Shown here: positions 17,741 through 26,445 of the stretch, piece after piece | Layout: every line of letters starts with the position of its first letter | How positions within the stretch are numbered: the first letter of the stretch is position 1 | Source: Pycnococcus provasolii | Taxonomy: Eukaryota; Chlorophyta; Pseudoscourfieldiophyceae; Pseudoscourfieldiales; Pycnococcaceae | Assembly: GCA_938743325.2 (NCBI GenBank) | Contig: OW568872.1 | Coordinates: 806,001 to 870,000, forward strand | DNA length: 64,000 bases | Reading direction: 5' to 3' | Translations under genes and position numbers: made by a program | Notes under the pieces: generated by a model | Told to the model about the DNA's origin: nothing | Database searches by the model: none | The model's input: the letters and a program-made list of their open reading frames with translations, nothing else

Positions 17741-19096
17741 TCAATCCTCCCCAAACCAGCTGCAAGATTGGGAGGGTAAACACCGTCCATCATCAGTTTC
17801 ACGAGGCCAACATGGGTGAGGGAAGTCAAGAAAAGTAGGCTGTGCTTCCTCCTTGGACGTAATGGACGACGCCAGCTGACGAAGCTTTCGGGGAACGCAA
17901 ACGAAGCGTTTGGGGATAACCTTGCGAGCCTTGCGTTTGCACGCCTTCTTCGAGCCAGTGCACTCGTTGGTGACGTAAGCAGCACGAAGCTTCTTCAATG
18001 TAGAGCGGCAATTCTTGCGAGAGGCACGGCGAGAATCCTTGCTGGTGTGCGACGAGAGAAGTGAATCCAGACCTGGCGGACCCTCAAGGGCTGCCAGGTT
18101 TGGATTAACTGCCAGGTCTGTCTGGATGTCTCCCAGGTCTGGTAGACTTGACCCGAATCCACCTAGCAAGGCAAGCATCGGAGCTGGGCAGACAAACTTG
18201 CAGTTGGTACCATTTGTGCAAGCAGGGCAAGTCGGGCAGAGCCAGAGACCATAGAAGTACAGGTCACTTGTTCCGCATCCAATTGCGATGGCGGAGTTGT
18301 CGATGGCAGGGCAATTAGGATTACGCGGATTCCCGTTCAGAGGATTGCATTCATCCTTGCAAAACCATGCCTGACCACTGTTGCAGGGACAAGAGGGTAG
18401 TTCTTCGCAACCCGAGACACGCGGTCCTGCAAGGCAGAGGAACGCTTCCTGCTCGGGACTTAAATCTTCCGCCCGAATCTGCGGAAGTTGCTGTTGATCA
18501 AACTTAACGCCAACTTGACAATCGGTGTGAATCACGCTAATGTCGTATTTGCTCTGTGCAGGTTCTCTGTAGTATGAACACACGTAGTAGCCGCCAGCAG
18601 GAATCGCGCTTCCGCTCTGAAATGGATCGGAGATGCCATTGATGGACTCCTTTGTGTAGTAGTCGACCGCACCATCGCATTGAGACAGTATTCCAGCATT
18701 TTCGCAACCTCCTGGAAGGAAGCAGTAAAGGAAGCCGACGGATCCCGGAAAGTCGGCCCCTAGGATTCCCAAGGATTCCTTCCTATTGAAGGAATCCGGA
18801 GTTGGTTGGAACGCAATGCCGGGTTTCAGATTCTTCTGTTGATCTCCTCTGAATACGTAGCACACCCACGCGCAGGTAGTAATTCCCAACTTCGGCAAAG
18901 CGGGGAAAACGCCGCAATACATTCCGACAAAGCTTATGTCGGGACATTCTTTAGGAATGAGACTAAGGTCGTACGGGAGGTTGATGGCAAGCACCGCCGC
19001 ATCATCGTGGTGTAGAACAAGCAGGAGCAACGCGACACAAAGCAACATCGTCGTGCGAGCACCGATAAACGACGCTGGCGACGTCGTCATCATCAT
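17741..19096 (-). CDS. Secreted cysteine-rich protein
   Basis: 451 residues from the ATG at 19096 (MMMTTSP...). A signal peptide is clear: a hydrophobic run (MLLCVALLLLVLHHDDAAVLA) ends near residue 38. The mature part has more than 25 cysteines in clusters such as CEELPSCPCNSGQAWFCKDE and CPTCPACTNGTNCKFVC, which suggests several disulfide-bonded modules. It is followed by a basic stretch rich in Lys/Arg (about 350-410). No catalytic motif is recognised. It is probably extracellular or periplasmic-space matrix, like the other surface proteins at 20.9-26.3 kb. I cannot assign a family. Confidence 0.65.
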   Translation of the reverse strand: MMMTTSPASFIGARTTMLLCVALLLLVLHHDDAAVLAINLPYDLSLIPKECPDISFVGMYCGVFPALPKLGITTCAWVCYVFRGDQQKNLKPGIAFQPTPDSFNRKESLGILGADFPGSVGFLYCFLPGGCENAGILSQCDGAVDYYTKESINGISDPFQSGSAIPAGGYYVCSYYREPAQSKYDISVIHTDCQVGVKFDQQQLPQIRAEDLSPEQEAFLCLAGPRVSGCEELPSCPCNSGQAWFCKDECNPLNGNPRNPNCPAIDNSAIAIGCGTSDLYFYGLWLCPTCPACTNGTNCKFVCPAPMLALLGGFGSSLPDLGDIQTDLAVNPNLAALEGPPGLDSLLSSHTSKDSRRASRKNCRSTLKKLRAAYVTNECTGSKKACKRKARKVIPKRFVCVPRKLRQLASSITSKEEAQPTFLDFPHPCWPRETDDGRCLPSQSCSWFGED

Positions 19097-19688
19097 CACG
19101 TCAAGAATGAAAGAATGATTACCGGCGTTGGCGAGCAGCAAAAGCACCACAGGTGCGCATCAGTGTAGGAGGAATTTGACTATTTGAGCAAAGCATGCAT
19201 TAGGATAAGAGACGGTTAGGATCGGGCAAAATTCATCACTTCACCGTCGGGTTTTTTTGTGACAACTTAAGCCGCGTAACCGATTTTTCAGGGGTCTCTC
19301 CTCCACACAGTTGTGATGTGAGGACGGTGAGAGGGAGTTGGAAACTTGGAATCGGGAAAGAAGCCCCCGAGTCGAGTCGAGGGAGGGATTGGTTAGGGTT
19401 AGGGTTAGGGTTAGGATTGGGCTTCTCTGGGATTCTCTGGGACGGACCACCTTCCCTTCTCCTTTCTCTTTCCCTGTTCGAGGCTGAGAGAAAAGCGGGA
19501 GAAAGAAATTCCAAGACGACTCGCGCTCATGTCACCACCAACCATGCATGCTGATAGAAGAAAGCGCAGCACCGGTTGTAGTCTCTTTTGTCTACGATGG
19601 CGACCTTGGCTAACTAAAGAAAGACTTGTTGACTTCTTTATTTAGCGTCTTATTATCTTACTTTCATATATCGACACTGTGCACTGCC
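19097..19688. other. Divergent intergenic region with short telomere-like repeat
   Basis: No gene seen. Positions 19391-19416 hold three perfect TTAGGG units plus a partial one. The region separates two divergently transcribed genes (secreted cysteine-rich protein and RING protein). Confidence 0.6.
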
Positions 19689-20561
19689 ATGATGGCTCAC
19701 TCCGCGGCGTCGTACCAGCACGTCGTTGAGCGTCGCAACTCACGAGGACGCACAGAACCACACGTCCTGCTTAACATGTTCGTCGGACGCGCGGGCATTC
19801 TGCTCATGGAACTCTTCGAGTCCGTACCCACGGACGTGCTGGACGTCGAATGGGTATCAAGCTCGTCGCACCACTCGAAGACGGTATGGGTCGCACGACT
19901 CAACGGCATGGTCGAACGACGCGCGACGGCACTGCGCGGCTCTGAGGCGGCGGCGATGGGCGTACTCGCGAAACTCATCATCGAACTCGTGGAACTCGCA
20001 ACTCTACCACTAGCACTCGACGAAGAGTACAACCGAACGAGCAACGTCACGCTCGCACCGCTTCACCGACTCGCGCTCATGTCAACGCGTGAAAGCGTCG
20101 CGGTCGTCAGCTCGCAGAGTGTTGTCACGAGCATTCACGCCATGCGCGCATATTTGAATGCGTTGGGACTCGAAAACGAAGCGTGGCACCTTGCCACGGA
20201 TGCACTGCTGAACCATGTCAGGTTCTGGCAGGACGGCCTCTTCGACCCGTCGGTCATGTCACACGCGCTTCCAACATCAGCTGTGACTTCTGTGGCTGCG
20301 GCTGATGAGACGAGCGATGTTGAGAGTGACTACGAACACGACGAGCAGGAGAACGGGCTGGATGCTGAAGAGAACGTCCCAGAAGATGATGCAAGCTTGC
20401 TGTGCAAGATTTGCTTGACGAAACGCGTGACGACTGTTCTCATTCCGTGCGGTCACGCTCTAGCGTGCAACAGCTGCGCGATGCGCGCTATGAGTCGGGA
20501 TGCGCGCTGCCCGTCGTGTCGCGCGGGTGTCGCGCGCGTGCAGCGTTTATTTCTGTCTTGA
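19689..20561 (+). CDS. C-terminal RING-finger protein (putative E3 ubiquitin ligase)
   Basis: 290 residues from the ATG at 19689. About 190 residues of helical, unassigned sequence are followed by an acidic linker (SDVESDYEHDEQENGLDAEE) and a C3HC4 RING at about 239-278: C-K-I-C, C-G-H, C-N-S-C and C-P-S-C. The RING lies at the extreme C-terminus and ends in a hydrophobic tail (VARVQRLFLS). This layout is typical of IAP/MEX3-type RING E3s, in which the tail supports dimerisation. Substrate unknown. Confidence 0.8.
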   Translation: MMAHSAASYQHVVERRNSRGRTEPHVLLNMFVGRAGILLMELFESVPTDVLDVEWVSSSSHHSKTVWVARLNGMVERRATALRGSEAAAMGVLAKLIIELVELATLPLALDEEYNRTSNVTLAPLHRLALMSTRESVAVVSSQSVVTSIHAMRAYLNALGLENEAWHLATDALLNHVRFWQDGLFDPSVMSHALPTSAVTSVAAADETSDVESDYEHDEQENGLDAEENVPEDDASLLCKICLTKRVTTVLIPCGHALACNSCAMRAMSRDARCPSCRAGVARVQRLFLS

Positions 20562-20887
20562 GACGGAGTCACAAGCACGGTACATAGCACTACACACTAC
20601 CGGTAGTGTCGTGTGGTGGAGTTGGTCAACAATAGTAAAGTTACTAGACTAAGGTAAAAGGCGTGTGTCAAACAGCCTAAACTTTATCCTACCACCCGAA
20701 CCCGAACCCGAACCCGAACCCGAATAATTATCCTCCCCCCACCTTATTTCCTTGGTTGTTGAAAATTCAAACCTGTCCCCCCTCCCCCCCCCCTGACTTT
20801 TCTCGCCCCCTCTTCCTCCTCGTCTGTCCGAACCAACCTCCTGTTCAGTACCTTACTGCAGTCCCCTTTCCCTCCCTCCAGGCCGCC
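20562..20887. repeat. Intergenic region with (CCCGAA)5
   Basis: Five exact CCCGAA units lie at 20695-20724. A C-rich/T-rich leader precedes the ATG of the glycoprotein gene at 20888, with CAGTAC and TACTGCAG at 20846-20862. No gene seen. Confidence 0.6.
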
Positions 20888-21115
20888 ATGGCTTGGGTGC
20901 GCCTTCTCTGCGCCTCGCTGCTAAGCTTGCACGCCTCCGCCTCCTTCTACGGAATACCTCACGCAGCTTTGGTGCTCACTTCCACCGACGCTCCCACGAC
21001 CGTCGCTCCCACGACCGTGGCTCCAGGCGCGAAACCTGGGGCTGGAAGCTCGTCAGCCTTAAGCTCGTTCTACGGCATCCCAATTTCTACGGACGTGAAC
21101 GGCAGCTTGCCACCC

Positions 21116-21146
<31 letters not shown>

Positions 21147-22780
21147 TGCCGCCGCCACCGCCACCGCCACCGCCGCCACCGCCACCGCCACCGCCACCGC
21201 CACCGCCTAGCGTGGTGACTACTTCAACTATGCCGACGACGACAGCGGCACCCGCGGCCACGGTGGCATTCTACGGAATCTACGTGCTGAGTCCACCTCC
21301 ATCTCCACCACCTCCTCCACCACCTCCTCCACCACCACCGCCGCCACCGCCGCCACCACCACCAAATGCTCCTCCTCCTCCTCCTCCTCCCCCTCCTGCA
21401 AGTGCAAATGCAACCACGACCACAACTACCAATACCACCAATACCACCACAACCACAACCACAACCACAACCACAACCACAACCACCAATATCACCAATA
21501 GCACCACCACCACCACCACCACCACCTCAACAGAAGCATCCTCTCCGCCGCCGCCGCCTCCTCCTCCTCCGCCGCCTCCTCCCTCAGCCACAAGCACGTC
21601 AACCACCACCACGGCCAACACCACAACCACAACCACCACAGCCCCAAAAACGAATACAACAACCACAGCCACGACTGCCTCACCTCCTCCTGCGGAAGCG
21701 TCCATCCGGTCGACAGTGTCGCTGTTCGGATACACGCTCTCGTCCTTTGGCACCAGCGCGAAAGGGGCATTTCGACGCGGAATTGCGCGCCGCTTACGTG
21801 ACGGTAACGTCGACGTGAACGAGAAGGCTGTGGAGTTCATGGGCATCTCGAGTGGATCGGAACGTCGCCGCCTCGCCGCGACCGCGGTGAATGTTGATTA
21901 TCAGATTGTGCTGCGAAATACTTCTGAAGCCAGTTCCGCTTCGAATCTGCTCGGCGCATCGAGTGCAGCGCTATTGCAGAAGGCTCTTAAGGATGCGGGT
22001 ATGGGGGAACTCAGCGGCGTGTCCGTGCTGGTGGCGCCATTTACACAGGCACCACCGCCTCCGCCCTCGCCACCTTCGCCGCCCTTCCCACCTCCATCAG
22101 CGAGAGGGGGCGGCAGTGGTGGCATGTCCAACGAAATGGTAATCATCATTTCCGTTGTGGTGTGTGCGGTTGGCATAGGCGGCGCCACGGCAGCCTGCCT
22201 GATCGTCAATCGGCTTAAGGGTGCAGAGAAGGAGTTGCAAAGTGCATCCTCAAGAGGCAGTCACTGGGCCGATGAGGATTACGTGGGCGAGGCTAGCCCG
22301 CATCGGATCACGTCGCCGCGTGGTGAAGCAGATGATTCGAAGAACGTCGAGATGGGCAATATGGGACACGCCGCATACTCGATGGCCAACGCTAACGACG
22401 GAAGAATGAGGCTTCCACCGCTTGGCGCCCAACCTGACGGACGGCCGAGGCTTCCGCCATTGGCGGCGAGCGAGAAAGGAGGCGACGTGCCATCGGCGTC
22501 GGTGGATGACGTTCTTCGAGATGCCGAGCCTTCGGATCCTGGAGCCGGCCCTAGCTTCCGTCGCCACGACCTTTCCGTGGACACGTCGTCGACATCTGGT
22601 GCGGCTGGCGGCGCATCCGCCGCGGATCCGAGTCCTGCGCACATCGCCCCTGCGACGAAAGGGTGGGGCACGCCAAAGAATCAAGCGGGTTTGGGTCAAC
22701 AAGAGGGCGGCGGCCGTGCATCGAGAGGGCGTCGCGGTTTGTCGTTCGGCGGCATCATCTCCGGCTCCAGCGGAAGTTGA
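20888..22780 (+). CDS. Membrane-anchored hydroxyproline-rich glycoprotein
   Basis: 630 residues from the ATG at 20888. A signal peptide (about 1-18) is followed by four short related segments (SFYGIPHA, SFYGIPIS, AFYGIYVL, LFGYTLSS) separated by long polyproline runs and Thr/Asn-rich runs. Polyproline is the classic target of prolyl hydroxylation and O-glycosylation in algal wall and pherophorin-like proteins, and N-x-T sites are abundant. A compact domain at about 275-385 (TVSLFGYTLSSF ... VNVDYQIVLRNTSEA) looks like a SEA-like/ferredoxin-fold module common in prasinophyte surface proteins. A second Pro-rich strip, a transmembrane helix at about 417-443 (MVIIISVVVCAVGIGGATAA) and a 190-residue cytosolic tail follow. 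Type I surface glycoprotein. Confidence 0.8.
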
Positions 22781-23134
22781 CGAACCGTACTTACTCTAGC
22801 TGTCGTAGGTGCAAGGTGCTAGGGTACGACGATTACAAAGGAAATGTTTATATTATTTTTAACTAACGTTATGTCACAGAAGTATGCCAGCCGAGAATAC
22901 GCCTCGTCCACGAACCTCAACCCCTGGTTCCATCCCGCTCGCTTTCTCTCCCTGAAGTCCTGCTGAACTGGCATCGTGGCCGTCTTCGTCACACGCCCTG
23001 TCGTCCGTCGTCCGACGTCCGTGCCCGTTGGTTGTGCTCACTCGACCAGAAAGGTGGTACGGTACAGCATTTTACCCTTCCCCGAGCCCGAGGTTGCACT
23101 TTTCCTGACATGTTCTGATCTGATCACACGAGCG
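22781..23134. other. Intergenic spacer
   Basis: Contains the A/T-rich 3' end of the glycoprotein gene (22840-22875) and the leader of the next gene. No gene seen. Confidence 0.4.
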
Positions 23135-26100
23135 ATGGCGCGCACACAACACTGTCACTGTCACTGTCACGGCGACGGCGCAACGCGTCGCAGAAGATAT
23201 ACACGGTGCAGTAGTACCAGCTCCTTCCATCTCATCGTATCTGCCGTGCTGTGCCTCTCAATTTCACACGTGCTGTGTTTAAGTGACGCTGGCAACGCCT
23301 CTCCTGACAGTGACGACGTTGTTGACATCAAAAGTGGAACGTCGCTCCTTCAAATCTCTGTCGCGACTCACACAGGCCGTGTCAGGCGGCTCATACCCAC
23401 GCACACGCATACGCAGGGGGACGATGCCGACATACTCCTCACTCCTGAGAGTGGCGCGAACGTGCACCTCGGCGACGTCAACCTTAAGGTGAAAGGTGCG
23501 GACGGAACGGCGTTTCAAGCGTGCTCGTCAGTGGGTAGCGTCGACGTTCGAGCGAAGCAGCAGCTTCACCAGCCCTATTCGTACGAACTCAAGCTCACCT
23601 CTCGTGCCAATGCCTCGCTTTGCCACCAACTCGGCGTGAACGTCGCATATGGCTTCGAGGACGATACATACAACCTCTTCGTCCAGTGGGAAGTGCACAA
23701 CACGCAACAGCAGAGCATAAGCCTTGGTGGCGTTGGTTTTCCACTGCCGTTCGACAACGATGCGCGACACAAGCAAGGGTCCCGACTGATGACTGGTCTA
23801 TACCTCGTCGAGCCTTACATTGGTGGCGCACACGGGTACGCCGTCGCAAGCCGACTCGACGGCAGGCATAACGTTGCCGTGATACCAGGCGCGACATCCT
23901 TACGCTTTGCCAACGGCACCACGCGGCAGCTCGGAAGAACGCGTCTCGAGGCGTGGCGGCCTGTGGACGAAAGCACGAGAGAGCGCGACTGGTGGCACGA
24001 GGGTGTGCACGAGTGGGTTGTGCACTCACACGCCTACAGGGAAGACGAGTGGGCGAACGCTGGCGAGCCATGGCTGCAACCCACACACATGCAGCTGCCT
24101 CCAGGAGCGACGGCGACATTTTCGCTGCAGTTGCACCGCGCTGATGCCGCTCGCGCTCATGGAGTTCCGGTGGCGGCGTGCACGCCGAGCATGGCGGCAC
24201 TAAGAGCTGTGCCAAGCCTCACCATTGCACGTGACATGGCCACGGCACGCCTGCTCGTGTATAAGCCAACGACGCTCGCCATTCGAGCATTCAAGGTGCA
24301 TCCGCGCGGTGCGCTTCGCGTCTTCGTGGAAAGGCGTGGAACGCGGAAGCCGCTCGAAAATGAAGCCTGGTGCGGGGCGGCGGACAACACGCCTCGTGAA
24401 ATCGTATCGATTAGAGTGTACGGCAGGATGGTTGGCCGGGCACGCGTCGTGCTTTTATTCGACGACGGGTCGGATGCGGTGGCAAACTACCACGTGACAC
24501 CTCCATTCGCTTTGTCGTACGGGAAGGCTGTACGCGCGCTTGGAACTCACATGTGGCTTGGGTCAGACGGCGATCCATTCGGCCGAAAGAATGGTGTGCA
24601 GTTGTACGACCGTTTGGCGCGAAAAGTGGTCATGCAGAGCAGTCGAAGTTTTGCGGTGGGGCTCAGCGACGATGGCGCGCTGAGCGGCGTTGCAGCACTG
24701 GGCATCGCTGCGGCGTACGGCAAGGCGCACGTGTCGCCACGCTTTGTGGCGATGCGCCTCGACTCGTACATCAATCGCACGCTGCTGGGAGGCCGCCTGC
24801 AGAACGCAACCACGCATGCGTTGGTTGGAAGTCTATTCTACCAGCCTGGCGCAAATGGTGTCACGTACGAGTATGCGCCTAGCGGGTGGCGCACGTGGTC
24901 CTACGAGCGCAGCACGGAAATCTGGCGAAGCTACAATTACCCATGGATCATCGCGATGTACACAAGCCTGGCACTGCTGGCGCGCGACGAAGGGTCGTCG
25001 GAACACGTGACGGAACAAAGCGCAAAGTGGTACCTATCTCACGCTGTCGGCACGGTGCGATCGATGATGAAGCATGGTGGACCGAACTGCGAGCTCTTCG
25101 GCACATCGCGTGCAAATCTGTGCAACCAGGCTTCGAAGGCTCACATTGGTGCAAGCATGTGGTGGGAGCTCATGCGCCTTCTTGAAGTTGAGAGCATGCC
25201 CTCTGAGCTGGATGAGATTCGGTCGATTGTGCTGTCGCGTCTCTCGAATTGGGAACAAGAGAAGTACGCATACACATCCGAATTCTCCTTCGATACCGTG
25301 AGTCCTGAGGAGGTGATCAGCTGGGCACTGTACCACGGCGTGAAAGCACGCGACGATAAGCGCGACCGCCTCGTGAAGGAGGCGACGTCCTTCATACGCT
25401 CGTACACTTCTGAGGTGGCTCACTGGGCGTACCACGGCTCGAGCCGAGGATACTGGGATTTCGACATGCTTGGGAAGGAAGGAGCTCACTACCTCAATGG
25501 CAATGTGGCATCAGCGGAGTGCACGAACGAGGCGAACCCTGATTGCGTGATCGAGCGTGGCTTGCACCATTACCGGTCGGCGATTAATGCCCACGCACTG
25601 CTGGAGGTGTACCAGGCGTCTCCGGAGGATAGTATGCACCTGCTTCGCACAGCGATGGGTGGACTGACTGGTGTGCTCGCAAGTGTGGACAAGGATGGCC
25701 TGCACAGCCTTGCATATCACAGCGCGCCGCGCATCATGCGCTACGACGACTACTCTGGCGATTCCGCCGTCAGCTGGTTCTACATGGCACGTTTGTCCGC
25801 TAGCTTCGTGGCATTCGACACAGGTTTGAGTTCATGGCTTTGTTTCCTGTGCGATTTCCTTCATGCGTCGGATGTGAAGCATGCCAAGATTCTTCAAAGT
25901 TTGCCTGGCTCAAGTGCCGATGTGCTGTCATGGACGCCTCGCGACGCGATGCAGACGCGCACATTCCTGTCGCCTATGCGTGCTATGGTTGAGATTCGTG
26001 GCGGTTCGTCTCGCATCGTGCGCGTGCATGCGAATCTTCGGAAGTGTGAAAGTACGTTGGAGGTGATTGCATCGTCCTCGTCGTTTCAGGTCGTCGTGGC

Positions 26101-26311
26101 TGCTTGGTCCGTGACGAACGGCAAGGATGTCGTCGTGCGGCGCTCCGATGCCCCCGATGCCCCAGTCTGCCGTTGTTCGCGTCCTGTTAATGTTCTGGCT
26201 GGTAAGTCGTACTGCGCGTGCGCCTCGCACGGGGCTGGCGCCTTCCAATCCACTAATACCACTAAACCTACAAGCTCCCATGTTCACGCTAAGATTATAG
26301 TGAGCTGGTGA
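23135..26311 (+). CDS. Large secreted protein, DUF5695-like (possible glycan-active enzyme)
   Basis: 1058 residues from the ATG at 23135. After a basic, His/Cys-rich head there is a hydrophobic signal segment at about 30-50 (FHLIVSAVLCLSISHVLCLS). Residues about 60-400 look like a beta-rich sandwich (galactose-mutarotase-like), including GLYLVEPYIGGAHGYAVASR. Residues about 520-960 are alpha-helical with Trp/Tyr-rich signatures (SGWRTWSYERSTEIWRSYNY, HWAYHGSSRGYWDFDMLGKE, DDYSGDSAVSWFYMARLS), suggestive of an alpha/alpha toroid as in many glycoside hydrolases and lyases. The architecture and wording recall the DUF5695 family of fungi and bacteria, quoted from memory. Catalytic residues are not assigned. 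Confidence 0.6.
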   Translation: MARTQHCHCHCHGDGATRRRRYTRCSSTSSFHLIVSAVLCLSISHVLCLSDAGNASPDSDDVVDIKSGTSLLQISVATHTGRVRRLIPTHTHTQGDDADILLTPESGANVHLGDVNLKVKGADGTAFQACSSVGSVDVRAKQQLHQPYSYELKLTSRANASLCHQLGVNVAYGFEDDTYNLFVQWEVHNTQQQSISLGGVGFPLPFDNDARHKQGSRLMTGLYLVEPYIGGAHGYAVASRLDGRHNVAVIPGATSLRFANGTTRQLGRTRLEAWRPVDESTRERDWWHEGVHEWVVHSHAYREDEWANAGEPWLQPTHMQLPPGATATFSLQLHRADAARAHGVPVAACTPSMAALRAVPSLTIARDMATARLLVYKPTTLAIRAFKVHPRGALRVFVERRGTRKPLENEAWCGAADNTPREIVSIRVYGRMVGRARVVLLFDDGSDAVANYHVTPPFALSYGKAVRALGTHMWLGSDGDPFGRKNGVQLYDRLARKVVMQSSRSFAVGLSDDGALSGVAALGIAAAYGKAHVSPRFVAMRLDSYINRTLLGGRLQNATTHALVGSLFYQPGANGVTYEYAPSGWRTWSYERSTEIWRSYNYPWIIAMYTSLALLARDEGSSEHVTEQSAKWYLSHAVGTVRSMMKHGGPNCELFGTSRANLCNQASKAHIGASMWWELMRLLEVESMPSELDEIRSIVLSRLSNWEQEKYAYTSEFSFDTVSPEEVISWALYHGVKARDDKRDRLVKEATSFIRSYTSEVAHWAYHGSSRGYWDFDMLGKEGAHYLNGNVASAECTNEANPDCVIERGLHHYRSAINAHALLEVYQASPEDSMHLLRTAMGGLTGVLASVDKDGLHSLAYHSAPRIMRYDDYSGDSAVSWFYMARLSASFVAFDTGLSSWLCFLCDFLHASDVKHAKILQSLPGSSADVLSWTPRDAMQTRTFLSPMRAMVEIRGGSSRIVRVHANLRKCESTLEVIASSSSFQVVVAAWSVTNGKDVVVRRSDAPDAPVCRCSRPVNVLAGKSYCACASHGAGAFQSTNTTKPTSSHVHAKIIVSW

Positions 26312-26445
26312 TGAGTGTCAGAACACTCATACGATCGGCTTGTATAGAATTGTCTACTGTGTAAATTGATTTGATTAGTACCTATACATACATAATTGAC
26401 AATTACAAAGTACGCGTAATCTTTCACTTCATTTCACTTCCTTTT

